A DNA stretch of 64,000 nucleotides, taken from NCBI RefSeq assembly GCF_902635505.1, contig NC_045430.1, positions 131,889,425-131,953,424 on the forward strand, written 5' to 3'. The notes below the pieces were generated by a model. The model had not been told where the DNA came from. It was given only the letters and a program-made list of their open reading frames with translations, and did not search any database. How positions within the stretch are numbered: position 1 is the stretch's first letter; each line of letters opens with the position of its first letter. Source of the stretch: Sarcophilus harrisii. Taxonomy: Eukaryota > Chordata > Mammalia > Dasyuromorphia > Dasyuridae. The position numbers and the translations under genes are program-made. Below, piece by piece: positions 22,488 to 33,835 of the stretch.

Positions 22488-22880
22488 GAGCTGGAGCCAA
22501 GAAGACAAGTTCAAAATGGCCTTAAATACTTGTTAGCTATGAAACTGAGCAAGTCACTGATGACAGTAATAGCAACTACCTGACAGAGTTGTGAGGATCA
22601 GAGAAGGAAAGGGAACGAGTATTTATATAATTCATACTATGTGCCAGGTCTTGTGCCAAGCTCTTAACATCTCATTCCATCCTCACAATAAGCTATTTTT
22701 TTTGCTATTTTTATCATCATTTTACAGTTGAAGAAGCTGAGGCAGATAGAAAAATGATTTGCCCGATCTGCTCAGGGTCACACAGCTTTTTACTTTTGAG
22801 GCTGGATTAAATGAGATAATATTTGTAAAGTATTGAGCAAAGTGCCTGGAACATAGTAGTACTGTATAAATGCTTATTCC
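22488..22880 (+). mobile_element. MIR-type SINE split by another MIR
   Basis: Sense SINE text 'ttagctatgaaactgagcaa', 'ctgacagagttgtgaggatc' stops near 22602 and its 3' part resumes at about 22803 with 'ttaaatgagataatatttgt' and 'gtgcctggaacatagtag'. Between them lies an antisense MIR. Confidence 0.55.
22605..22797 (-). mobile_element. MIR-type SINE nested in a SINE
   Basis: 'actatgtgccaggtcttgtg', 'catcctcacaataagctatt', 'ttttacagttgaagaagctg', 'ctcagggtcacacagct': reverse MIR order. Confidence 0.65.
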
Positions 22881-24019
22881 TTTTCATCTGCATATTCTAT
22901 CATGTGACATGTAATTTCAGGGCTCTGTGCTCAGTCTTAAGATGGGGATAACAATTCTGATCCCTGTTGTGCTGCTAAATGTTGAATGCTGACTGAAGCC
23001 AGTTTGGGGTTTTGTTGCCTACATAAATCAACAACCCCCTGTGTAAAAGAAAATTTAGGAGATGTCAACAAGAGAAGGACACAATGTTTACATTTTTAAG
23101 GAAGGGTTTAAAAATTCTTTATAATTGCTTGTGAGTCAGCCAGAAAAAATAACACGTACAAGACATTGTGTTTCAGAATTTTTTTGAGCTTCTTTGAAAA
23201 TTGTCATGGGAATATAAGGCCATTCTTTTTGTTAGACCCATAACTTCCATAGGATTGAGGGATGACTGTTCCCTGATGGATAAGTCCCTGAGCAGCCCCA
23301 GTGAAAAGACAGAAAGATTAATTTTCTATGCTTATTATGGATCTTCAGTTTAGCTTGGCAAACAGCTATTCTCACAGGTGATGATAACATGTCTGAGGTT
23401 GTTCCTGACATCTGCCTTGCCACTGAAGGGATAGATTAGAGGACTAAGGAGTTCAAGTAGAAACCAGAAGAAAGAAAAAAGCTAACAAGCCCTGGAATTT
23501 GAAATATTGGAAGGTGTGTGGGTTGTTGGTGACAATGATAGTGATTTTTAAAATTTTATTTTATTTTTCACTTAAAAACAGAGATAGGAAAAATCCCCTT
23601 CCCCTAACTCTACTTGATAAATATTTAAGCATTTCAAACATCAATTTAAAAATTGCTTTAAGTCAATGACTCTGTAGTGGCTCCCACCCCCACTTCTTTA
23701 CATTCATATTTTTAAAAATGTATTTGTTAGTTTTTGAATCGCTTTTCCACCATGGTTAGATAAGGCAAACCGCAGCAGATCACAAATGCCACAAGATGGC
23801 AATAGCTGTAGAACAATTTGAAAGCCAAGAAGATAAAGTGCGAGCTCTGCTTGGAGAAGAAATAGTGCTTATTGAAAGATGGAGAGAGTGATGATTTATC
23901 AATAGTAAAGCAAATATTTTATGTTTTACACAGATCCAATTAATATATACATAAATATCTGTGTTTGTATGTACGCGTGTGTACCTGTGATTTCACATTT
24001 CTGAGGTCTAGGAAACTTA
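22881..24019. other. Unassigned intergenic sequence
   Basis: No gene or clear repeat recognised. The T/A-rich stretch at 23545-23680 may be an old LINE tail but was not assignable. Confidence 0.35.
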
Positions 24020-24044
24020 AGAAGAAATTCCCTATATCAATGCA

Positions 24045-24185
24045 GAGGGTGCAATTTATATTCTTAGAGAATTGCCTTGAGCTCTAAGAGATCAAATGGT
24101 TTTCCCAGAGTCAGAAAGCCAGCATGTATTGATTCCAGGTCCTCCTGACTGCAAGGTTGGATCTCCCTTACTCCATGCTGCCTTC
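24045..24185 (-). mobile_element. SINE/MIR-type fragment
   Basis: 'cccagagtcagaaagccagc', 'gattccaggtcctcctgact' and 'ctccatgctgcc' are the reverse of the tRNA-like half of a MIR-type SINE. Confidence 0.5.
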
Positions 24186-24244
24186 ACACACACAGCATCA
24201 TATCACATCATATAACTCCAAAGCATATGATAGCATATGTGGAA

Positions 24245-24390
24245 TAGATTTAGAATAGGGAAGAACTTTAGAGTTTATTGAGTCTAACCCACTTCTTTTA
24301 TAGATGAGGTCACATAACTAGTAAGTGGCTGAGGCAGTTTGAACCCAGATATTCCTGACTTCCAGTTCATCTTGGTTCACTCTACCTGAG
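24245..24390 (-). mobile_element. MIR-type fragment
   Basis: 'ttttatagatgaggtcacat', 'aactagtaagtggctgaggc', 'tgaacccagatattcctgac': reverse MIR core, diverged. Confidence 0.5.
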
Positions 24391-24599
24391 GTGTCAAATA
24401 TGCAGCCCATGCTCCATCACCAATACTTAACAAAATAAGCAAAAATACGACAAAATATAGATAACATTATATTTTAAAACTAAGTCACGATGTAGCCTAT
24501 AGGAATTATTCCATGTAGAATAGTATTTCACATACTGCAGTGTGACATCATTACCCGATACCATGTTGCTTCTTCATGACGTATCACTATGACAAATAG

Positions 24600-24795
24600 T
24601 CTATCACAACAGACAGAGAATCACAAAGATGTGGGTTCAAATTCTGTCTCTGAGATATACTAGCTGTGAGACACTGGGCAAGTCATTTAGCCTGAATAAA
24701 CCCACGGGACTTACTGTAACTTTATAGAATAGTTGCCACCTGCATGTACAGAGGGAATTTTCTTACCAGGAATTCCCTGTCCCAGTGAGAAAACC
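24600..24795 (+). mobile_element. MIR-related SINE with extended tail
   Basis: 'gtgggttcaaattctgtctc', 'actagctgtgagacactggg', then 'tttatagaatagttgccacc' and 'tttcttaccaggaattccct'. Same 3' tail type as 9425-9597 and 33660-33830. Confidence 0.55.
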
Positions 24796-24886
24796 TTTAA
24801 TGATATAAAGCTAAGACTATGGCCATCCAGGGAGGTAGGACTGAGGGAAGCCCCTTTTTGCAATTCCATTGGTTATATGCACTGCT

Positions 24887-25455
24887 TGCACCACTATTGG
24901 GTCTGTATCTAAAGAAATCATAAAAGATGGAAAAGGACCCAAAATGTTTGTAGCAACTTTTTTTGTGATGGCAAGAAATTGGAAAATGAGTAGATATTCA
25001 TTTTTTGGGGAATGGCTGAATAAGTTATGCTATACGAAAGTAATGGAATATTATTGTCCTGTAAAAAATGATGAAGAGACTGACTTTAGGAAGACCTGGA
25101 AAGATTTATATGAACTGATGCTGAAAGAAACAAGCAGAACTAGGAAAACATTGTGCATAGCAATAGCAAGATTGTATAATGATCATCTATGATAGACTTG
25201 GTTCTTCTCAATAGTTCAGTGATTCCAAGCAATCCCAATAAACTTTGAGTGAAAAACACCATCTGCATCCAGAGATGAAATGTAGATCAACATATACTAT
25301 TTTCACTTTTTTTCTCCTTTCATGGTTTTTCCCTTTTGTTCTGATTTTTCTCTCCCAACCTAATACATATGGAAATATGTAAAAAATGAACATACATGTA
25401 CAACAAAAATGTTTTTGCATGTAACTGGGGAAAATTTTAAAATGATAAAAAAGTA
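24887..25455 (+). mobile_element. L1 LINE 3' end with exact TSD
   Basis: The decayed ORF2 C-terminus (SVSKEIIKDGKGPKMFVA, then EYYCPVKNDEETDFRKTWKD) leads into the 3' UTR and the end 'gggaaaattttaaaatgat'. A perfect 12-bp TSD, ATATGCACTGCT, lies at 24875-24886 and 25456-25467. 5'-truncated at about 0.57 kb. It is diverged from the L1 at 61728-64000, so probably an older subfamily. Confidence 0.9.
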
Positions 25456-25467
25456 ATATGCACTGCT

Positions 25468-25984
25468 CATGGAACTCCACAAAGAGCCAGTTTGAGCCAC
25501 CTTGTTGGTCCATGGCTTGTAGTTGCTGTTTCTCACAATTCCTGTGCCAATGATTCCCAAAATTTATTTAGCAGAGGCCAAAACCTTTTATTTCATAGAG
25601 ATAAGCCTTAACTGCAAAGGTTCTAGGAGAGACAAATGGTTTAACTTAAATTTACATAGATGGAAAATACTTGTTTCTTAACTGAAAACAGGTTTGATAG
25701 AGGGAGGGAAAAGAGCAGGTTGGCCCATGTCTAAAGGGAGTTAGTTTTTCAGGAGGAGAATTTAAGAAAGAAAGGGGAATAAAGGAGAAAATAAAAGTTC
25801 TGAGACAAAAAAATGAACTCTGACTACCTCCCAATTCTGCTTAGGGCTTCCTTCATCTAGCCACTTTGGACTCTAGTCAGAGGTGTTGATTCATTGACAT
25901 ACACACTTTTCTCTGTTTAGCTCATAATGATGTTCACATCTTTTAGTTTCTTGTGAAAACCTGAAGAACGGGATGTTACTGAAG
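25468..25984. other. Unassigned intergenic sequence
   Basis: No recognised element or gene. Confidence 0.35.
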
Positions 25985-26220
25985 AAAGATAACTGCACCT
26001 GAATCAACAAGACCTGGATGCAATTTCAGGCCCTGCCATGGAGGAACTTTGAGAACTAGAGCAAATTATTTCACTTCACTAAGCCACTGTTTTCTCAGAT
26101 TTAAAATAGATTTAATATTAGCCCAAGCTATAGTATAAGATTATTGTGAGGACTTCATGAAATCACATTTATGAAAAAAGTTTATAAATTATTATATAGA
26201 CCTATATTGTTACAGGTATT
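25985..26220 (+). mobile_element. MIR-type SINE
   Basis: 'aacaagacctggatgcaatt', 'agagcaaattatttcacttc', 'ctgttttctcagatttaaa', 'gattattgtgaggacttcat': sense MIR order, strongly diverged. Confidence 0.55.
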
Positions 26221-27149
26221 GTATAAGCCATTCCTTTTCTCTACTTTCCATAATAGAGAATGCTCAGAGCTGCCCTCACTGGTTCCACTTGATCATATGA
26301 GGTCTGTTTATGGCTCCATATGATTCATTGATGATGATTTGGTACCCACAAAAAGCCATCTAAATTGGCTGTTGAGCTGGAAGAATTGATGTCTCCTTGG
26401 TTATGCATAATGGGAGGATATCATGGCAACCTGGTGACTATTTCTTAACTAGGTGAGTTTTGTTTCATTTTCTGAGTAGGTAATCAAGCAACAACCTCCA
26501 GATAAATGTGTCCAGACTTAGAAGCAACCTTGTAAATTCAAAAAGTCAAAAAGTTTATGAGGGTGGTTGTAACAGAACTTACTAGAACAGTTATGATTGT
26601 ATTTCTTAAAATATTTGGTTAGGGAGGAAGCTGAGTAAAAAATTCCAAAAAGGATGGATTTGGAGTAGAGCAATAGTGCAAAACCAAAGTGAAATGTAAA
26701 ATGTAAAATGTAAAAAGCAGTCCCACACACTGTTTTGAATGTTTAAATGTTATACTCCCAACATATTGTTAATAGTATTTATAAGTTATCAATGAATCCT
26801 GTTAATGTAGTCTGTGAATGTTGTTAAAATTTTATTTTTGTGATCAGGAATAAATTATCTACCCTGTTTCAAATTGTATATTGAGTATATTTTTTACTTT
26901 TCCCCTTTTGGAAAATGACTTGGCTTTTGAATTATAATCTAATTTACTCTAATTAAAATGATTTCTCTAATGGTGAGAGATTTAATAATCCAATGAATGT
27001 TAAAAATGGAAGCTCCCCTTCTCAAGAGTGAGGCTTTCCAGGACCGAACCCATTCCTGGACATGGAAGAGAGAGTGGTAGAACACTTCAACCCCCGTAGG
27101 CCCTAAAATAGTATCCCAGTGCCAGACTAGCATTACAGTATATATCATT
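26221..27149. other. Unassigned intergenic sequence
   Basis: No element or gene recognised. A minor direct repeat of AAATGTAA units occurs at 26693-26716. Confidence 0.35.
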
Positions 27150-27235
27150 TTGGTCTTGTATTTGTATCTCCAAAGAACAGTATCTTGTGCATAGCGAGTA
27201 TTTAATACTTGTTAAATTAAATTGCTTTTATGGTA
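27150..27235 (+). mobile_element. L2 LINE 3' end fragment
   Basis: 'tgtatttgtatctccaaaga', 'tcttgtgcatagcgagtat', 'taatacttgttaaatt': diverged L2 terminus. Confidence 0.45.
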
Positions 27236-27934
27236 CCTCAGGGATGTGAAATAGTAGTAATGAGGAAGTCTGGTAATCCTTGAATTGATGGTCCTTTGGA
27301 GAAGGATCATCTACTTTCTTCCAAGCAGAATTGAAAAGGAAACACAGATTTGGGGAGGGGGGCAAGACATAGTTCATCTTAACTAAACAGAGGCAGAATC
27401 TGTGACTTGAGTCTTCCTCCTCATCTCACATGCCCATAAATATGGGAGTGGGGGAAGCTTTAGAGGACAAAGGTGTGCCACACTTTGGGGGAAATAATAC
27501 AACTCAGTTTCTTTCTTTGTAAAATGAGGGAGTTTGACTAGTACCCTTCTCACTCTAAATCCCATGATGCTGTGAGCTCTTTGTCCTTAATGGGGTATGA
27601 TTCTTTCCAAAAAGCGGACAGTAGCAGTGGTCCGTGGTCTGGGAGTTCCAAGTCAAGTGTGACACTGCAGAAGGCTCCAAACAGAAAAATTACAGAACTT
27701 CTGAAAAATACCTCAATGTATTAATAAGGAGAGTTTTTAATCTCTGAAAAGTGTAAAGATGGTGCTTATCCAGTCTCATCAGCGGAATAAAGTACTGCTG
27801 GGGCAACTTACATCAAAAGGAGACCACAAGGGAATGGTATGCTCAAGAAAGGCAGTGGATTAGGTAGAAAAGCATTACTAATGGAACTTGAGAACAATAG
27901 AATTGGTTTGGTATGGACCTGTAGTTTAATCTCG
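27236..27934. other. Unassigned intergenic sequence with a MIR end
   Basis: A MIR 3' end ('gtttctttctttgtaaaatg', 'ctctaaatcccatgatg') is visible at about 27505-27575. The rest is unassigned. Confidence 0.4.
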
Positions 27935-28490
27935 TTAGTCCATCAATAAGCATTTATTAAGTGTCTACTATTTATATGGCATATATATATATATACACAC
28001 ACAACACTGTATAGATGGCACTACAGTGCTAGACACTGTGCTAAATGCTGGGGGGAATGCTTTCATTAAGTTTATGGTCTATTGGAGGAGGCAACATACA
28101 AGCAAGAAACATATAGAATAAATGGGAGCTAATCAACAGAAGAATTAGAATTAAAACAAATTAGGAAAGGCTTCTTGTAGAAAGTGGGATTTTAGCTGGG
28201 ACTCGAAGGAGATCACAAAGATGAATAGGGAGAGTTCCAGGCATAGAAGACAGCTAGTGAAAATGGCTGGGAATAGGGAAACATAGTTCTCGTGAAAGGA
28301 ACAGAAAGGAAACCAGAGTACATGGGAAGAGAAAGGTGTTAGCAGACTGAAAACACATGGGTGAGGGCAGATTAGAAAGGGCTTTCAAAGCTAAAAAGAT
28401 GATTTTATATTTGATCTTGGAGATGATAAGGGTACATTGGAGTATCTTGGGAAGGAAGTGATAATCATTCATGCATATGTCCTGTCCCAT
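27935..28490 (-). mobile_element. L2 LINE 3' region
   Basis: 'aataagcatttattaagtgt', 'gacactgtgctaaatgctgg', 'aggcttcttgtagaaagtgg', 'agttccaggcatagaagaca', 'gggctttcaaagctaaaaag': reverse complement of the L2 3' region in correct order. An (AT)n(AC)n microsatellite at 27981-28003 sits inside it. Confidence 0.65.
27981..28003. repeat. (AT)n(AC)n microsatellite
   Basis: Compound dinucleotide tract inside the L2 copy. Confidence 0.9.
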
Positions 28491-28919
28491 GAGGAGGAGA
28501 ACTAGCAGGAAGGAGTAGAATTGAGTTTTGCTGAAAGCTCATGATTTAGCTTGTACACTTCTATTGTCACAGCATGATGGGGAGGTGTTGGGTGAGGGGA
28601 ATTCTTAGCCTTCGGTGTGTTATTTCATCAGATTTTTATCTTAGTTGGGTTCTTGTTGTCCTACATTATGGAGACAGCTAAAATTGCATTATCTTTTTTG
28701 AACAATTTCTTTCTTGAAGAGATGTGGAAAGTTATAAAGAATGGAGAAAAATGACTAATTCCCCACCTCTTTGGTAATGTGACCCAGAAATCTCAACTTT
28801 TATATTCTTCTAGGGTGCATTTCTTCACAAACTCAGACCTGATAGGAATGTTAATTTTCAGCATGAATTTGAGGAGAATGGCTAAATCCATGTCTTATAG
28901 GAAAAATTCATATGAACGA
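28491..28919. other. Unassigned intergenic sequence
   Basis: No recognised element or gene. Confidence 0.35.
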
Positions 28920-29086
28920 TGCAGAGTGAAGTCATCGGCACCAGAACAATTAATATTATAAAAACGAGCTATTTTAAGGAATTTTATAAATTAATGAAGA
29001 AAAAAATTAGAAGAATCAGCAGAACAATTTATATAGAGATAGCCACACCCTAAAAACTAACAAATTTTAAGACTATGACAACTATT

Positions 29087-29222
29087 GGGGCAGCTAGGTG
29101 GTGCAGTGGATAGAGCACCAGCCCCAAAGTGAGCAGAATCTGAGTTCAAATCTGACCTCAGACATTTAACACTTAGCTGTGTGACCCTGGGCAAGTCACT
29201 TAACCCCCATTGCCTCACTAAA
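29087..29222 (+). mobile_element. Marsupial tRNA-type SINE
   Basis: Head GGGGCAGCTAGGTGGTGCAG, body 'gtgaccctgggcaagtcact', end 'cattgcctcactaaa'. An 18-bp TSD with one mismatch (AAGACTATGACAACTATT) lies at 29069-29086 and 29223-29240. Low divergence, so relatively young. Confidence 0.92.
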
Positions 29223-29288
29223 AAGACTATGAGAACTATTAATGTAATTTGTGCTTTCAGAGGACCAATGATGAAACATGATATCCAT

Positions 29289-29771
29289 GCTCAAAAAGTT
29301 ATCAAACTGTGCATACTTTTGATCCAGTAGTGTGTCTACTGACTGAGAGATCTTAAAGGAGGGAAAGGGACCCACATATGCAAAAATGTCTGTAGCAGCC
29401 CTCTTTGTAGTGGCAAGAAACTGGAAACTGAATGGATGCCCATCAGTTGGAGAATGGCTGAATAAATTGTGGTATATGAATATTATGGAATATTATTGTT
29501 CTGTAAGAAATGACCAACAGGATGATTTCAGAAAGGCCTAGAGAGACTTACACGAACTGATGCTGAGTGAAAAGAGCAGAACCAGGAGATCATTATAGAC
29601 TTCAACAACAATACTATATGATGACCAGTTCTGATGGACCTGGCCATCCTCAGCAATGAGATGATTCAAGCCAGTTCCAATTGTTCAGTGATGAAGAGAG
29701 CCATCTACACCCAGAGAAAGGACTGAGGGAACTGAGTGTGGACTACATTTTGTTATTTGCCTTTTATTTTG

Positions 29772-29812
<41 letters not shown>

Positions 29813-30057
29813 GACTCTGTCTCTCTTTTTTACTGGTGTGATTTGATTTTTCTTGTGCAGCATGATAATTGTATAAAGATGCATATATTGGCTTTAACAT
29901 ATATTTCTATCATGTTTAACATATATTGGACTACTTGTCATCTAGGGGAGGGCATGGAGGAAGGGGAGGAAAATTGGAACACAACGTTTTGCAAGGGCTA
30001 ATACTGAAAATTGTCCATGCATACGTTTTGAAAAATAAAAAAGCTTTAATAAAAAAG
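29289..30057 (+). mobile_element. L1 LINE 3' end
   Basis: Starts in the ORF2 C-terminal region ('aaaagttatcaaactgtgca', 'ttgtagtggcaagaaactgg', 'aaggcctagagagacttaca') and ends with 'tttgcaagggctaatactg' and an A-rich tail. A 16-bp TSD with one mismatch lies at 29273-29288 and 30058-30073. A (TC)n tract (29774-29806) lies within its 3' UTR. 5'-truncated, 0.77 kb. Confidence 0.9.
29774..29806. repeat. (TC)n microsatellite
   Basis: Pure TC run in the L1 3' UTR; the open frame through it has only Ser-Leu repeats. Confidence 0.95.
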
Positions 30058-30175
30058 GAAACATGACATCCATTACAGAGAGGTTATGAATTTAAAATGA
30101 GAAATAAGGACTGGAAATGCAAACAAAGGCAAAAGACAGTGATCTTAGGGTAGTTGTGGAAAATGTGAGAAGTGC

Positions 30176-31742
30176 CTCAGAACTGGAGAAAAGCAAATTT
30201 CCAGACTTACAAAATGAAAGAAAAAGACTACAAACTATAAATCAATTAGTTTGATTTCATTTCCTTACAAGAATCTAGATTTTATTAGAGGAATGATAAA
30301 CAGGTAGATAGCATCAAGCTTGAGATCAGGAAGATTCATCTTCTTGAGTTCAAATCTGGTCTCAGAAACTCAGATACTTACTAGCTATATAAATCTGGGC
30401 AAATCACAACCCAGTTTGCCTCAATTTCCTCATCTATAAAATGAGCTGGAGAAGGAAATGGCAGTTATCCAGTATCTCTGCCAAGAAAATCCCCAATGAG
30501 GTCATGAAGAATCAGATACAACTGAAAACAACAACAAAAAGTACAAATATTCAGCATGTCTTCATCAAGAACATCATGACAAACTACTGTCCCATTATAT
30601 ATTATTGGACTGGTAGATTGGGGCAGGGTTGGGGTTGGGGTAGAATGCCATGGGTATAGTCTACCTATATTTTAGCAAAATATTTGACAAAATCTATCAT
30701 GCTATCCTTGTAGATAAGATAGAAAGATACAACTAGATAATAGATTTGGAATTATGTGAATAGCAGGACCAAAAGAGTCATCATTAAATGTTCCAGTTCA
30801 ACTTGAATGTAGTGTAGTACTTGATCCTCCTTTGTTTAACATTTTTCATCAGTGACTTAGAAATATAATTGTCATGTTTATGAATTCTGCATATGACACA
30901 AAGCTAGAGTCACGAATGTGTTGGATGAAAGAATAAGCATATAGAAACATACTGACATGCTAGAACATTGGGTCAGAACTAATTGGATTTAATTTAATGA
31001 GGACAAACATGTAGTCTTAGAATATTTTTTTTTTAAAAAAGTCAACTTCATGAGTAAAGTATCTCATGATACTAGACAATAATTTGATTGAAAAAGATCT
31101 GAGATAATTGGTGAACTGGCAGCTTGAGATGAGTTAACAGTGATCTAAACCAATAAAAAATGCACACAATCATAAACTGCATTGAGAAAGACATGATTTC
31201 CAAGCCTAGGGAGCTGAAGGTTCTGGGCTTTTTAAAATTTGTTTTATTTTTTTCCTCTGTTCAATATTATGTTTCATTTGGGATACTGAATCTGGGGATG
31301 GATATTGATAACTTGGAGAGTATCTGGAGGACTATGAAAAAAGGTCTTGAGATCATGCCATATGAAGATTAGTTGGGAGAGCTAGAGATGTTCAGCCTAA
31401 TGAAGATGAGACTTGAGAGGAACATGATAGCTATATTTGGAAAGTTGTCCTAAGGAAGAGGTATTGGAATCAATTTTCTTAGCTCAAGGGACAGAATAAG
31501 AAGAGTTTTAGAAGGGCAAATTTCAACTTGTTTTAACAAAATTTTCCTATTGATCATAGCTGTCCAAAAGGGGGATAGCCTACTTAGGAGATAATAAGAA
31601 TCCATTTCCTTGAGGCCTTAAGGGAAGGCAGGATGATCAGTCACATCAGGAATACTGTAAAGGGGAGTCCTTTGCAGGTCCTTGTTAGACTAGACCTTCT
31701 CTGAGGTCCCTTTCAACCATGAGACTCTGTGAGTCTATAAAA
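30176..31742 (+). mobile_element. CR1/L3 LINE, RT and 3' end, SINE inside
   Basis: Sense CR1/L3. The RT coding order is visible: 'ctggagaaaagcaaatttcc', (SINE), 'catcaagaacatcatgacaa', 'tattttagcaaaatatttga', 'catcagtgacttagaaatat', 'gacacaaagctagagtcac', 'aaaaagatctgagataattg', 'atcatgccatatgaagatta', 'gatagctatatttggaaagt', and the terminus 'agactctgtgagtctata'. CR1 elements end in a short repeat of this kind without poly-A. All frames are decayed. Confidence 0.8.
30292..30539 (+). mobile_element. SINE with BovB/RTE-type 3' tail
   Basis: tRNA/MIR-like body ('gagttcaaatctggtctcag', 'ttcctcatctataaaatgag') followed by 'ctggagaaggaaatggcagt', 'gaagaatcagatacaactg', AACAACAACAAAAA. The last part matches BovB-type RTE tails (see 10158-10376). 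It interrupts a CR1/L3 copy, so it is younger than that copy. The antisense relative is at 38512-38710. Confidence 0.7.
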
Positions 31743-33009
31743 CAATATGCCAAAGATATGCTGATAGGATTATTGTTATGAAAATAGTTCCTTGGTGACC
31801 TGCGTTGTGAGGAAATGAACTCACAGGGGAACTTCTTTTTCCCAGGAAGTGCTAACTGAAATATAATAAACATATAGAAGATTATCCAGGCCCCTTGTAT
31901 CTCAGGTTCTTGTAGCAGCAAGGTTTCACCTATGTTGGATATTCTGAGTCTCGAACTGTAACTGGTATAGAAAATAGGACTTCCACTCAGGTCCCTAATG
32001 TTGCAATGAGATAAAGCAGCCCACCTAGGGCAGCCAACATCCTAAGCTTTTGTTTCACAGTTCTCCACTAGTTCGGGCTGCTGTGTGAGATTTTTGCTGT
32101 TGTAACCCTCTCCTGGGCCCACCTTCAATCCCAAACACCATGGGAAACAGGACCAGGCTGGGCCCTCTCTTACCATTCAGTCAGACTCCTCTGCACACTG
32201 TAATGCAGACCTCCCTCCCCCACTCCAACCACCTAGAGTCCATCTATTTCTGTCCCAGGTTTTTAAAAAAAAAGCCTCTTTATTGGCCCCATTCAGGACC
32301 TCTTTAAAATGACTATAACCTGGGCTGGAAAGCCCTCTTGAGTGAGTTTTCCAACTTGTTTATTCATTGTGCTCAAATATCCCAGACTTGCCCAGAGTTG
32401 AAAATTTTGCATGTGTGGAGTTCTCAAGTGCCTCAGTTTGGAATATGATTCATGACTAACCACGGACCTTGTGCATATCTAAATTAAATCCAAATGAGCA
32501 GTTTCCACAACCTCTTCCTCCCCATGGAAGCCAAGTTTAACTCTGCTTCATAAATGAACGCTTCATACTTTTTCTGTCCAAATAAAAACATTTTTTCCTA
32601 GTTACAGGCCTAGAGTTTCCACTGCTGGGCCTTTGGCATTTCTTTTGTCTGAGAGGCCTAATTGGTAACATGGCTGCCTAAAAATAGCTCTGGTAAACAC
32701 TTCTCAAGACAGTCCAGGAATTGCAAATCAACTTTTTAGGTTCACTCCATTACTATCCACCTTCTCCTTCTCTCCGGGGATCAGGGAGGCCCCTTTCTCA
32801 GGGACTTGACATTTACCCTTAGAGAGGCCCTCTTCACCTTAGCGGTCAGCTGAGCTGGTGCTGGAGGCCTCCACAGCTATATAATGAATGGACCTATAAG
32901 TTTAGCCTTCACCGCTGACACATACAACAGAGATAGGTTTGCTGAGGTGATAAATGTTAAAAATAGTATGTCTAAAGCTTTTAGCACCACAGACTCTTAC
33001 TCCCTCCAT
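31743..33009. other. Unassigned sequence with a GC-richer part
   Basis: No repeat recognised over about 1.2 kb, rare in this window. 31960-32880 is more GC-rich than average. Frames are short (78 and 66 codons) and without motif. A candidate place for conserved non-coding DNA, but sequence alone does not show this. Confidence 0.35.
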
Positions 33010-33225
33010 GTAATTCCTTCTCCCAGGGCCACAAAAGTGGGTTTGGTACAGTGGAAAGGTTATGTGAATTTAAGTCAGAGTTAGGTTCAGACTTTAGTTC
33101 TGTAGCTAAATAGCTCAGTGACTTTGGGAAATCCCTTCATCTCTTTCTATTTCAGTTTTCTTATCTGGAAAGTAAAGAGATTGGACTAGATGACTCCTCT
33201 TTAGATCTTTTGATCCAAACTATAG
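33010..33225 (+). mobile_element. MIR-type SINE
   Basis: 'ggtacagtggaaaggttatg', 'gctcagtgactttgggaaat', 'cagttttcttatctggaaag', 'gattggactagatgactcct': sense MIR order. Confidence 0.65.
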
Positions 33226-33272
33226 GCAATGATCTGAAAAAGATGGAGGTCCAGAAATTTAATGCTGTAGGG

Positions 33273-33464
33273 CAGGGGTCCTCAAACTATGGCCCGCGGG
33301 CCAGATGTAGCAACTAAGGACGTTTTTCCCCCTCACCCAGGGCTATGAAGCTTCTTTATTTAAGGGCCCACAAAACAAAGTTTTTGTTTTTACTATAGTC
33401 CGGCCCTCCAACAATCTGAGGGGCAGTGAACTGGCCCCCTATTTAAAAAGTTTGAGGACCTCTG
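33273..33464 (+). mobile_element. Short non-autonomous hAT transposon, copy 2
   Basis: 192 bp, same element as at 21871 and 60961. Left end CAGGGGTCCTCAAACT, right end AGTTTGAGGACCTCTG. 8-bp flanks CTGTAGGG (33265-33272) and CTATAGGG (33465-33472) form a TSD with one mismatch, as hAT transposition produces. Confidence 0.88.
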
Positions 33465-33659
33465 CTATAGGGTATAAGTGGTGTAGTTTGGCTTAGAAAA
33501 ATTCTAAGATTTTGTTGGACTTGATTCTTGAAGTCCTATCTTAATTTTCAGCCCCTGGGTTTGCAAATTGATCCTTTTTGACTAGGGTAAAGTATTATAA
33601 TCTAATAGCTATAATGGAAACTATTAGAATCAGGAAGGACTGGATTTCAGGTTCCATTT

Positions 33660-33835
33660 CCAAAGCATCCTAATTAGGTAATCCTGGGGTTCTTAATGTC
33701 TCTGCACCCAAACAGTTCTTTAAATGCTCCTAAATAGCTATCTAGGATAAGAATTTACAGAGCAATTTTTAATCTGCATTGGTAGAGGGAAACTTCCTAC
33801 TGGAAATTCCCTATACCAAAGGAATCATGAGTTCA
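33660..33835 (+). mobile_element. MIR-related SINE with extended tail, fragment
   Basis: Tail 'ctgcattggtagagggaaac', 'actggaaattccctatacc' as in 9425-9597. Upstream body only weakly visible. Confidence 0.45.

Larger units (their letters stand above)
28920..30130 (+). mobile_element. Old L1-like LINE tail, host of two insertions
   Basis: Pieces at 28920-29086 ('agaatcagcagaacaattta'), 29241-29288 ('gaggaccaatgatgaaacat') and 30074-30130 ('tacagagaggttatgaat') read as one old LINE 3' tail once a SINE (29087-29222) and an L1 (29289-30057) are set aside. Both insertions have their own TSDs. The same tail family is at 13310-13580 in reverse. Family name uncertain. Confidence 0.5.
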
